Below, piece by piece: positions 43,605 to 51,226 of a stretch of DNA of 64,000 nucleotides. The translations under genes and the position numbers were made by a program. This DNA is from a bacterium (GTDB taxonomy: Bacteria > Myxococcota_A > UBA9160 > UBA4427). Positions within the stretch are counted from its first letter, which is position 1; each line of letters opens with the position of its first letter. The notes below the pieces were generated by a model. It did not search any database and was not told the DNA's origin. It worked only from the letters and a program-made list of their open reading frames with translations. Location of the stretch: NCBI GenBank assembly GCA_024742285.1, contig JANSYR010000003.1:1-64000 (forward strand), in the 5' to 3' direction.

Positions 43605-45515
43605 ATGAACACATCGAAGCTGTTCGTCCTGACGGTCGTCGTGCTGACCTTCACCGGCCAGGCCCAGGCCGCCGATCGCCCCTATCCCGTCACCGAGGAG
43701 CGCGAGCCCTGTCGTGCCTACGACCCGCTTCGCCGACCGCTCTTCGGCGACACCCACGTCCACACCGCGTACTCCCACGACGCGAGCACCCAGGACACGC
43801 GGGCGACGCCGCGCGACGCCTACCGCTTCGCGAAGGGCCAGGCGCTCGGGATCCAGCCCTTCGACGAGAATGGCAAGGGCGGTCGAACGGTCCAGCTCCA
43901 CCGACCCCTCGACTGGACGGCGCTCTCCGACCACTCCGAGATGCTCGGGGAGGTCCGGATCTGCCACGACCCCGAGCATCCCGAGTACGACAGCGACGTC
44001 TGCTGGAACAAGCGCAACGCACCGCTTCCCCTGCTCGGCTTCCTGGCGCGTCTGCAGGCCGGCGAACGCCACAAGATGTGCGGCGAGGGCGCCGAAATCT
44101 GTTATGCGGCGGCCCGAAGCGCCTGGGCGGACATCCAGGCCGCCGCCGAGGAGGCCTACGACCGGAGCGCGGCCTGCTCGTTCACGAGCCTGATCGGCTA
44201 CGAGTGGACCAGCTCCCTCGGCGGCAATCTCCACCGGAACGTGCTCTTCCGGAACCACCTCGTGCCGGCCTACGCCCAGTCCTCCTACGACACGAAGAGT
44301 GCCTTCCGCCTTTTCGAGCTGCTCGAGGAGGAGTGCGTCGAGGGCCTGCCGGGATGTGACGCCGTCGTGATCCCGCACAACTCGAACCTCTCGTCCGACG
44401 GGTACATGTTCCAGTCGAGCCGGATCGTGACGGAGTCCGAACACGGCCGCGCCTTCGACGCCGAGGCGGCGCGGCTGCGGAACCGCTTCGAACGCGTGAT
44501 CGAGATCATGCAGCACAAGGGCGACTCCGAGTGTCTGCTCGGGGGCGACACGACCGACGAGGCCTGTGGCTTCGAGAAGCTCCCCTACGACAACATGTCC
44601 GGCGCGATCGGCATGCCGAAGATCCCGCCGAAGCGCGCGGCGATGGTGCGAGAGGGGCTCAAGAAGGGGTTGCTCCTCGACGCAGATCTCGGCGTCAACC
44701 CGATGAAGTACGGCATCATCGCGAGTACCGACACCCATCTCGGAACCCCGGGGCTCGTCGCCGAGGACGGACACGTCGGCCACGGCGGCGCCTCGCGCGT
44801 GGCGTCCCCGGGCATTCCTCCCGGCATCCCCGACCACGTCGAGATGAGCCCCGGCGGGCTCGCCGTCGTCTGGGCCGAAGAGAACACCCGCGACGCGATC
44901 TTCGAGGCGCTCTCCCGCCGCGAGACCTACGGCACGAGCGGGACCCGACCCGAGGTGCGGTTCTTCGGCGGTTGGGACTATCCCGACGATGCGTGCTCGA
45001 CAGGGAACCTCGCGAGCGTCGGCTACACCCAGGGCGTGCCGATGGGCGGTGACCTCGAAGCGCGTCCGGACGGGGCCGGCGCCCCGAACTTTCTCGTCTC
45101 GGCGCTCCAGGACCCCGGGACCGCGAGCCGTCCGGGCACGCCGCTCCAGCGCATCCAGATCATCAAGGCCTGGACCGAGGACGGCAAAGCCCGCGAGCAG
45201 GTCTACGACGTGGCCGGCGGGCCCAACGACGCAACCGTCGATCTCGACTCGTGCACCCCGCTCGGCGCGGGCGCGCGGAGCCTCTGCTCGCGGTGGGAGG
45301 ATCCGGACTTCGACCCCGACGAGCGCGCCCTCTACTACGCGCGCGTGCTCGAGAACCCGACCTGCCGCTGGCAGCAGCACCTCTGCGTGGACGCGGGCGT
45401 GGATTGTTCCGAGCCGTCGACGATCGGCCCGGGATACGAGGCCTGTTGCCGGAACGACTTTCCGAAGACCCAGCAGGAGCGCGCCTGGACCAGCCCCGTC
45501 TGGTACACGCCCTGA
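43605..45515 (+). CDS. Secreted cysteine-rich DUF3604 protein 3
   Basis: A 636-residue paralogue of the proteins at 443 and 16200. The ATG at 43605 has GCGAGGAGG upstream and opens a signal peptide cut after GQAQA (residue 22). GDTHVH at 48-53 begins the PHP-like metal site, followed by LSDHSEML (an Ala-to-Ser change against the paralogues' SDHAEY), LHRNVLF, IPHNSNLSSDGY, HKGDSECLL and ASTDTHLGTP. It differs by many added cysteines, including VRICHDP, HKMCGEGAEICYA, ECVEGLPGC and a C-terminal cluster of Cys residues before TSPVWYTP. These would form disulfides in the periplasm. It is followed by repeat element B, then a convergent SnoaL gene. Confidence 0.9.
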   Translation: MNTSKLFVLTVVVLTFTGQAQAADRPYPVTEEREPCRAYDPLRRPLFGDTHVHTAYSHDASTQDTRATPRDAYRFAKGQALGIQPFDENGKGGRTVQLHRPLDWTALSDHSEMLGEVRICHDPEHPEYDSDVCWNKRNAPLPLLGFLARLQAGERHKMCGEGAEICYAAARSAWADIQAAAEEAYDRSAACSFTSLIGYEWTSSLGGNLHRNVLFRNHLVPAYAQSSYDTKSAFRLFELLEEECVEGLPGCDAVVIPHNSNLSSDGYMFQSSRIVTESEHGRAFDAEAARLRNRFERVIEIMQHKGDSECLLGGDTTDEACGFEKLPYDNMSGAIGMPKIPPKRAAMVREGLKKGLLLDADLGVNPMKYGIIASTDTHLGTPGLVAEDGHVGHGGASRVASPGIPPGIPDHVEMSPGGLAVVWAEENTRDAIFEALSRRETYGTSGTRPEVRFFGGWDYPDDACSTGNLASVGYTQGVPMGGDLEARPDGAGAPNFLVSALQDPGTASRPGTPLQRIQIIKAWTEDGKAREQVYDVAGGPNDATVDLDSCTPLGAGARSLCSRWEDPDFDPDERALYYARVLENPTCRWQQHLCVDAGVDCSEPSTIGPGYEACCRNDFPKTQQERAWTSPVWYTP

Positions 45516-45636
45516 GGCGGCCGCGCATAGCACGCCCCTTTCGACGCCTTCTCCCTTCGCGGTCCTCGACGTACGGGAGTACGCCTGCGGTCGCTCCGGT
45601 CCGAGGTCGCCGAAATCGACGCACTCTGCACGCCCT
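45516..45636. repeat. DUF3604-associated intergenic repeat, copy B
   Basis: The element starts directly after the DUF3604 stop. It resembles 2434-2560 along its whole length and is identical over 58 bases (45570-45627 versus 2488-2545). The stem here is CGTAC-GGGA-GTACG, one pair shorter on each side than in copy A because GG is replaced by GA in the flank. It lies between convergent genes, as copy A does. Confidence 0.75.
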
Positions 45637-45666
45637 TAAGCTCGGGAAGAATGGAATTCGCGCTGG

Positions 45667-46047
45667 CTAGCTCGGAATCTCGTCGAGGGCCCACTTGCCT
45701 TCGGTGGCCATGGCGGGGAGCCAGGTCTCGACGAGCTTTCCTTCCGCGACCCGGAACGTCTGGACCCAGTCCCACTGCATCTGGTCGTTGATCTTCCAGG
45801 TGCCGATGGCCGTGACGTAGTCGCCTTCGGCCATCAGGAAGTACTTGAAGTCCGAGATCGTCCAGGCGTCCTGCATGGGGAGGAGCTCGTCGCGGTATTC
45901 CTCGGCGGTGACGGCGCGGGTGCCGCGGACGTCGTGGCGGGTGTAGGTCGGGCCGGCGAGCTCGGGGATCTTCTCGAAGTCGAGGTTCGCCCACATCTCG
46001 TCGTACCAGCGGCGCATCAGCGCCTTGTTGTCCTCTTCGCGGGTCAT
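45667..46047 (-). CDS. SnoaL-like/NTF2-fold protein 3
   Basis: A 126-residue SnoaL-type protein. MTREEDNKALMRRWYDEMWANLDFEKIPEL is the usual opening helix, followed by GPTYTRHDVRG, FLMAEGDYVTAIGTWKI and WVQTFRVAEGKLVETW, which are the beta strands lining the pocket. This is the classical SnoaL cyclase/hydrolase-like pattern, but the substrate is unknown. The ATG at 46047 has AAGGA upstream. Its last codons (GAIPS-like, ending EIPS) match the end of protein 1. It is convergent with DUF3604 protein 3 and divergent from the TerC gene. Confidence 0.85.
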   Translation of the reverse strand: MTREEDNKALMRRWYDEMWANLDFEKIPELAGPTYTRHDVRGTRAVTAEEYRDELLPMQDAWTISDFKYFLMAEGDYVTAIGTWKINDQMQWDWVQTFRVAEGKLVETWLPAMATEGKWALDEIPS

Positions 46048-46164
46048 CGGGATTTCCTTCGGTGGATCGGCGTCGCTCGAAGATCGCACACGATCGTCGG
46101 CTTGCCTCCGCGATCGCGTAGACTCCCCGCCGTCCCTCGACGAGGAGGGGCGAGGAGGGGAATC

Positions 46165-46989
46165 GTGGAGCTCATCAGTCTCGAGAACGTGCTCAACCTG
46201 GGCGTTCTGATCTTCCTGCAGGCGGTGCTCGGCTTCGACAACCTGCTCTACATCTCGATCGAGTCCCAGCGCGCGCCGGCCGCGGACCAGGCGAGGGTTC
46301 GGAAGCTCGGGATCACGATCGCGCTCGTGCTCCGGGTCGTGCTCCTCTTCCTGATCATGTCCCTGCTCCAGACCTTCGCGGCGCCGCTCTTCTCGGTCCA
46401 CTGGACCGGCGTCCTCGAGGGGGAATTCACCTTCGCGACGATCGTCTTCCTCGCCGGCGGCGCCTTCCTCATGTACACGGCGGTCAAGGAGATCTCGCAC
46501 CTGCTGGCGATCGAGCACCTGGAGGAGGGTGAGGCCTCGGAGCGGGAGTCGAAGAGCGCGGGTCAGGTGATCGCGATGATCGTGACCATGAACCTGATCT
46601 TCTCCTTCGACTCGATCCTGTCGGCGCTCGCGATCACCGACGTCTTCTTCGTCCTGGCGACGGCGATCGTCATCTCGGGCGTGATGATGCTCGTGCTCGC
46701 GGACTCCGTCGCGGACTTCATCAAGCGCAACCGGAAGTACGAGGTCCTCGGCCTCTTCATCCTGCTGATCGTGGCGGTCGTGTTGCTCGGCGAGGGCGGG
46801 CACGAGTCCCACCTCACGATCGCGGGCTTCCCGATCGAGCCGATCTCGAAGGCGACCTTCTACTTCGCGATCGTGGTGCTGGTCGCGGTCGACCTCCTCC
46901 AGTCGCGGTACCAGACCAAGCTCGCGGCTCAGCGGGCCGCGGCGCAATACGGGTCGGTCGGTCGCGCGGACTGGGGCGCATCCGGCTGA
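46165..46989 (+). CDS. TerC family integral membrane protein
   Basis: A 274-residue protein with about seven transmembrane helices. The first contains LIFLQAVLGFDNLLYISIESQRA, with the conserved aspartate and asparagine of TerC/Alx proteins. FSFDSILSALAITDVFFVLAT carries the family's second acidic motif. Members are linked to tellurite resistance and manganese export. The GTG at 46165 follows GAGGAGGGG (46152-46160). It is divergent from SnoaL-like protein 3, with a possible -10 element TAGACT about 52 bases upstream. The family function in this organism is unproven. Confidence 0.88.
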   Translation: MELISLENVLNLGVLIFLQAVLGFDNLLYISIESQRAPAADQARVRKLGITIALVLRVVLLFLIMSLLQTFAAPLFSVHWTGVLEGEFTFATIVFLAGGAFLMYTAVKEISHLLAIEHLEEGEASERESKSAGQVIAMIVTMNLIFSFDSILSALAITDVFFVLATAIVISGVMMLVLADSVADFIKRNRKYEVLGLFILLIVAVVLLGEGGHESHLTIAGFPIEPISKATFYFAIVVLVAVDLLQSRYQTKLAAQRAAAQYGSVGRADWGASG

Positions 46990-47001
46990 TCTCCCGCCGC
47001 G

Positions 47002-48270
47002 TCACGCGTTCGGCGTCTCCCGCTCGACCGGGAACGCCTCCATGTAGTTCGCGAAGACCTCGTACATCGCGTCCCGCGTGATCCCGAAGTCGCCCTCGAG
47101 GTCGTAGACGACCTTGCCGTGGCGGCCGCGGGGGTGGGTCTCGATGTAGTGGTCGATGGACGCCCGGGCCTCGTCGCTCATGCCGAGTCCCGCGCGGTCG
47201 TAGATCCGCTCGAGGGTACCGAGATCGTCGGCCATGAACTCGTGGAAGTAGACGTGCTCGGTCTGCGCGGCCGGCAGGACGGCGCGGTCCCGGACGACGC
47301 CGTCGAGGAGGTATCTCTGGAGCTTCTCGGCGTGGGGAATGATCTCGTCGAAGACGATCGGCTTGCGGGACATGCGCGCCGCGTAGACCGTCATCGTGAT
47401 CCACGAGGTGAAGACCGAGACCGGGTCGCGGTGGGTACAGACGAAGGTCGCGTCGGGGAAGGTCTCGACGAGGGCCGGGAGCCATCCCAGATGCTGGGGA
47501 CTCTTCAGGACCCAGCGCTCCTTGGCTTCCAGGAACTGCAGCGCTTTGAGCGCTCGCTTGAGGAAGGCGTAGTGGGGGCGCTGGTCCTCTTCGAAGTAGG
47601 CGTCCATCCAGCGGGTCACGGGCTGTCCGGCCGCCATCAGCAGCGACGACAGACACATGTGCTGGAGATCGACCTCCTCGTGGATCCCGTCGTTCGGGAC
47701 GTCATACATGTTGGTCATGAGCGGCATCACGAGGTCGATCTGGTCGAGACCGGCCTGGCCGTTCGCGATCCGGTCGTCGGCGATCGTGCCTGCTCGCGCT
47801 GCCGCCGAGGGGATCGGCTCCTGGGATTCCCAGCGACGCAGCGCGCGGAGCCGGGGATCGGCGCCGATCAGATTCAGCAGATGCGTCGTTCCGGAGCGTG
47901 GGAGGCCGGCGATGATCAGCGGGCGCTCGATCTCGAGCTCGTCGATCTCGGGATGCTCGGCGTAGAGCGCCTCGAGACGGCTGCGCTGGACGAGATAGCG
48001 GACCAGCGAGTTGAACGTGTTGAAGCGCCCCATCGTGGTGTAGTGCGCGTCCTCTTCGACGCACTCGATGTAGAAGCGCAGCCGTCGCCTCCAGTCCTCG
48101 TCCTCGAAGAGCGGCGTCCCGCCTTCCTGCTCGAGCTGCGCGCGCGCTGCAGCGATCACGCCGTCCTCGGAGAGGTCGAAGGGGATCTGCTCGATCATCT
48201 GGAAGCCGGCGCGGGCGGCCTCCGTGTACTCGGGCTCGGTGAAGTCGGTGATCCGGATCGTCTCGGGCAC
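47002..48270 (-). CDS. Sulfotransferase family protein 2
   Basis: A 422-residue sulfotransferase of the Sulfotransfer_3 type. The 5'-phosphosulfate loop is LIIAGLPRSGTTHLLNL and the 3'-phosphate motif is WVLKSPQHLGWLPAL followed by FVCTHRDPVSVFTSW. The N-terminal 130 residues are helical and specific to this branch. The GTG at 48270 has GAGGA six bases upstream; no ATG is suitable. It lies downstream of the aldehyde:ferredoxin oxidoreductase on the same strand, separated by a strong hairpin at 48310-48352. Acceptors are unknown; relatives in this group are often beside lipid or steroid catabolism genes. Confidence 0.87.
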   Translation of the reverse strand: MPETIRITDFTEPEYTEAARAGFQMIEQIPFDLSEDGVIAAARAQLEQEGGTPLFEDEDWRRRLRFYIECVEEDAHYTTMGRFNTFNSLVRYLVQRSRLEALYAEHPEIDELEIERPLIIAGLPRSGTTHLLNLIGADPRLRALRRWESQEPIPSAAARAGTIADDRIANGQAGLDQIDLVMPLMTNMYDVPNDGIHEEVDLQHMCLSSLLMAAGQPVTRWMDAYFEEDQRPHYAFLKRALKALQFLEAKERWVLKSPQHLGWLPALVETFPDATFVCTHRDPVSVFTSWITMTVYAARMSRKPIVFDEIIPHAEKLQRYLLDGVVRDRAVLPAAQTEHVYFHEFMADDLGTLERIYDRAGLGMSDEARASIDHYIETHPRGRHGKVVYDLEGDFGITRDAMYEVFANYMEAFPVERETPNA

Positions 48271-48309
48271 GGGTCGTCCTCGGGCGGGGAGGCGGGATCC
48301 CCATGGCAA

Positions 48310-48352
48310 GCGACCCCGACTGCCTGATCCTCGAGAGGGCAGCCGGGGTCGC
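48310..48352 (-). terminator. 15-bp hairpin between oxidoreductase and sulfotransferase genes
   Basis: Arms at 48310-48324 and 48338-48352 pair over 15 positions with a 13-base loop. The only DNA mismatch (A19/C43 within the 483xx interval) becomes a G-U wobble in the minus-strand transcript, so the RNA stem is complete in the direction of both flanking genes. It is 50 bases past the oxidoreductase stop. No T tract follows. It may terminate, stabilise or process the transcript. Confidence 0.6.
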
Positions 48353-48401
48353 GCGGGTTGCAGCGGAGCGGGGTACCGGGCGTCGCCGCTCCGAGGGGCG
48401 G

Positions 48402-50129
48402 CTAGGCCGCGCCCATCTTCGCGAAGACCTCTTCGGTCGGTTCGATCATGCGCTGGTACGTCGCCTGGATGACGTCGTCTTCGATGTCGAACACGACCTT
48501 GGCGCCCTCGGGACCGACGGCGTCGGTCTTCATGCACTCGGGCATCTTGTCGTCCGCGGCGGTCCAGCCGGCTTTCTTGTTGAAGTCCCACTCGTCCTGC
48601 AGGCACTGCCACGTCAGGTCGAGGAAGCGTTCCCGGCTGATGTCCTCCCCGAAGTAGGCGGAGTAGAACTCCCGGATCTGCTCCATGTTCGGCATGAGGA
48701 ACATGCAGAACCCCGACGCATCGATGGCGGCGTTGATGTGCTGCTGCTCCTGGGAGAGTCGCGCGAGCTGGTCCGGCGTGGCGCCCGGGTTCACGACGAG
48801 GCCGGCCGTGTGGTCGGCGCCCATCGCGCTCGTCACGTAGGTCACGCCCGTCGCCTTGAGCGGCCGCGGATCCCAGGCGGGGATCGCCTGGCCGTGGACC
48901 GTCGGGATCCGGTGATGGCCGGTCTTCTCGCCGGTGGCATCGGCGCCGTGGCCGATCGCGTCGGCGATCTCGCCGCCGGTCGCGATCTCCGCGATCAGCT
49001 TCTCCATCGCGACGTTGTCGCCCCACTCCATGCCGCCGGAGTCCATCAGGATCCCGATCGCCGCGCCGGTCTCGATCGTGTCGAGGCCGACCTCGTCACA
49101 GAGCCGGTCGAGGCTGGCCACCTTGTCCCAGGTGTCGACGGCGCAGTTGGCGCCGAGCAGCGTGAGCGTCTCGAACTCGAGGGCGCTCGTCTTGTAGTTG
49201 CCGTCGGCGTCGTGAACGACGTTCGAGCAGGACACGATGCAGCCGGTCATGCAGTTGTGCATGCCGCCGCCCCGTTCTTCGAAGCTGGCGATGATGCCGG
49301 TTCCCGTGAGCGTCGCGGCATCGGGGCTCTGGCCCTCGACGCGGTTCTTGTAGGGGAACGTGTTGAGCATCTGCGCCATGTCGACGGAGGGACTCGTTCC
49401 GTACTGCATCGGCTGCGGGCCATCGAGATAGGTCTTCGACATGCCCTTGCAGAGCTGCATGAACGCCTTCTTGTCCGCGCCGTGTCGGACACCGGTCTTG
49501 CCCGCGTCGACGGCGACGTACTTGAGGCCCTTGCTGCCCATGACCGCGCCGAGTCCGCCGCGGGCCGCGTGTCGGGCGGGACGTCGGACCTCGTCCTGGT
49601 CGGTGCAGCAGACCGAAGCGCCGCGCATCTGCCGCTCGCCGGCCGGCCCGATCGAAACGAAGGAGGCGTTGGCCGAGTAGCTCTTCGCGAGGTGGTCGAT
49701 CAGCGCGTAGTTCCAGAGGCCCTTGCAGTCCGGGACCTCCTTCAGGCTCACGCCGTCCGCGGTCACGTCGAGGGCGTAGCGCGCCTCGGGATCCGCCGGC
49801 TTGCCCGTCACGACGATCACCCGGTAGCCGAGCTTCATCATGTCCTGGGCGGGGTTGCCGCCGGCGTTCGCTTCCTTGATGCCGCCGGTGAGCGGGCTCT
49901 TGCCGCCGACGCTCATCCGGCCCGAGGTCGGCGCCGCGGTTCCGGAGAGCACGCCCGGCGCGAGGACGAGGACGTTGTCCGGCCCGAGCGGGTCACACGT
50001 GGCATCGCACTCCTCGACGAGGATGCGCGCCGAGAGCGAACGCCCTCCCAGGTACTTCCACTTCTCGGGAAATTCCTCGACGGTCGCGGTCTGCGTGGTC
50101 ATATCGACGCGGATCATCTGGTCGGTCAT
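48402..50129 (-). CDS. Tungsten-type aldehyde:ferredoxin oxidoreductase
   Basis: A 575-residue protein of the AOR family, which oxidises aldehydes to acids with a tungsto- or molybdopterin and a [4Fe-4S] cluster. The N-terminal domain has GGRSLSARILVEE and LVLAPGVLSGTAAPTSGR. GLGAVMGSKGLKYVAV is the conserved pterin-binding segment. The cluster ligands appear as HNCMTGCIVSC (a C-x3-C-x3-C spacing) with the fourth cysteine in ASGFCMFL. The start at 50129 has GGAAGCACCC upstream. It is divergent from a nickel/cobalt-type transporter. The enzyme is normally anaerobic, in contrast to the oxygen-requiring P450 of the same window. Confidence 0.92.
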   Translation of the reverse strand: MTDQMIRVDMTTQTATVEEFPEKWKYLGGRSLSARILVEECDATCDPLGPDNVLVLAPGVLSGTAAPTSGRMSVGGKSPLTGGIKEANAGGNPAQDMMKLGYRVIVVTGKPADPEARYALDVTADGVSLKEVPDCKGLWNYALIDHLAKSYSANASFVSIGPAGERQMRGASVCCTDQDEVRRPARHAARGGLGAVMGSKGLKYVAVDAGKTGVRHGADKKAFMQLCKGMSKTYLDGPQPMQYGTSPSVDMAQMLNTFPYKNRVEGQSPDAATLTGTGIIASFEERGGGMHNCMTGCIVSCSNVVHDADGNYKTSALEFETLTLLGANCAVDTWDKVASLDRLCDEVGLDTIETGAAIGILMDSGGMEWGDNVAMEKLIAEIATGGEIADAIGHGADATGEKTGHHRIPTVHGQAIPAWDPRPLKATGVTYVTSAMGADHTAGLVVNPGATPDQLARLSQEQQHINAAIDASGFCMFLMPNMEQIREFYSAYFGEDISRERFLDLTWQCLQDEWDFNKKAGWTAADDKMPECMKTDAVGPEGAKVVFDIEDDVIQATYQRMIEPTEEVFAKMGAA

Positions 50130-50244
50130 GGGTGCTTCCTTGTCTTTCGGGTCAGTTCCTGGGGCGCGGGCTGGCGGCGAGACACCGCTCCGGTCCCGGG
50201 CGAGGCGCTGCCCGGTGCGCCCCGCAATCATGGATAGAACGAAG

Positions 50245-50292
50245 AGCGACGTCAATCGCCGCGATCGCGCGCCTCCGGCCGACGACGTCGCT
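50245..50292. promoter_or_regulatory. 9-bp inverted repeat in divergent intergenic region
   Basis: AGCGACGTC (50245-50253) and GACGTCGCT (50284-50292) are a perfect inverted repeat with a 30-base spacer, between the oxidoreductase and transporter genes. The right arm ends about 34 bases before the transporter's likely start. It may be an operator or a leader stem. It does not match a NikR site or cobalamin riboswitch boxes. Confidence 0.35.
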
Positions 50293-50326
50293 ATCGTGGG
50301 CCTGCGCTGCCGATCGGAGATCGCCC

Positions 50327-51043
50327 CTGGACGTCCTCAACGAACTCGCCCCCGTGCTCCTCGCGGACGGTGCCTGGCTCGGCCTCGCCTTCGCGCTCGG
50401 GCTGGTCCACGCCTTCGACGCGGACCACGTGATGGCGCTCTCGGTCCTCGCGAGCGAGCCGGACGAGCGGCGCGGCGGCCTCCGCGCGGGACTCCGCTGG
50501 GCGCTGGGACACGGCGCGGTCCTGCTCGCGATCGGGGCGCTGCTCTTCGTCTTCGGATGGGCGCTGCCGGAGGCCGGGCGGGTCGCTGCGGAGCGCCTCG
50601 TCGGCGTCGTGATGATCGGGCTCGGGCTGGCCGTCTTCTGGCGGCTGGCGCGTCGCGACACCCATCTTCATTTCCACCGCCACGACGGAATCCCGCCCCA
50701 CGCGCACTGGCACGTGCACGCCGCGCGCTCGCCCCACCCGGGGCCGGAAGCGCATCAGCACGAGCACACGGCCTCGCTGGTCGGGGCGCTGCACGGACTC
50801 GCCGGGTCGGCCCCGGTGCTCGCGCTGCTGCCTGCGTCCGCCCGGTCCCCGCTGGCCGGTCTCGCCTATCTCCTGCTCTTCTCGCTGGGGGTGGGGCTCG
50901 CGATGGCGCTCGCGAGCGGACTGCTGGGGACGCTCGTCTCGAACCTCGCCCGGCGCCAGCAGCGCCGTGCCCTGCAGGGCCTGCGGGCCGCGAGCGGTGC
51001 GGGATCGATCGCGATCGGCGGCTGGCTGGCGTTGGTGGGCTGA
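50327..51043 (+). CDS. Nickel/cobalt (NicO/HupE/UreH-type) transporter
   Basis: A membrane protein of about 238 residues with six hydrophobic helices. The signature of the first helix is GLVHAFDADHVMALS. A cytoplasmic histidine-rich loop (TDTHLHFHRHDGIPPHAHWHVH-like) carries many His residues, as in metal transporters. The second signature is GALHGLAGSAPVLALLPAS. The start is uncertain: CTG at 50327 has CGGAGA seven bases upstream, GTG 50354 is the alternative, and no ATG is in frame. It is divergent from the tungsten-type oxidoreductase, which needs a different metal, so the cargo is a guess. Confidence 0.75.
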   Translation: MDVLNELAPVLLADGAWLGLAFALGLVHAFDADHVMALSVLASEPDERRGGLRAGLRWALGHGAVLLAIGALLFVFGWALPEAGRVAAERLVGVVMIGLGLAVFWRLARRDTHLHFHRHDGIPPHAHWHVHAARSPHPGPEAHQHEHTASLVGALHGLAGSAPVLALLPASARSPLAGLAYLLLFSLGVGLAMALASGLLGTLVSNLARRQQRRALQGLRAASGAGSIAIGGWLALVG

Positions 51044-51226
51044 GCACGTCGACCCTTCGCAGCCGCGCCGAGCGCGACGCCTCTGCTGCGAACGGGCCGC
51101 TCCCAGTGACTGCGCGTGCGACACGCACGGGTGATCAGCGCCCCCTGCCTTCGGTTAAGCTCCGCGGCCGCGTAGCGGCTGCCGAGGCCGGCTGCGCGCA
51201 TCCGCGCACAACGAGGTCCCCGCTCC
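51044..51226. promoter_or_regulatory. Upstream region of the acyl-CoA synthetase gene
   Basis: This 183-bp gap holds one clear inverted repeat, CGTGCG-ACA-CGCACG (51115-51129), and a possible -10-like TTAAGCT near 51156. The repeat sits about 95 bases upstream of the synthetase start, as an operator might. Nothing else is recognisable. Confidence 0.3.

Noticed and set aside
27276-45690. Shared CTAGCTCGG(G/A)ATCTCGT ends of two SnoaL-like genes
   Set aside because: The match is limited to the last few codons (EIPS plus stop); upstream sequences differ, so this is probably coincidence or distant paralogy, not a repeat element.
50130-50326. Cobalamin or nickel riboswitch upstream of the transporter
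   Set aside because: No B12-box or NiCo core sequence is visible; only a 9-bp inverted repeat with a 30-base spacer remains.
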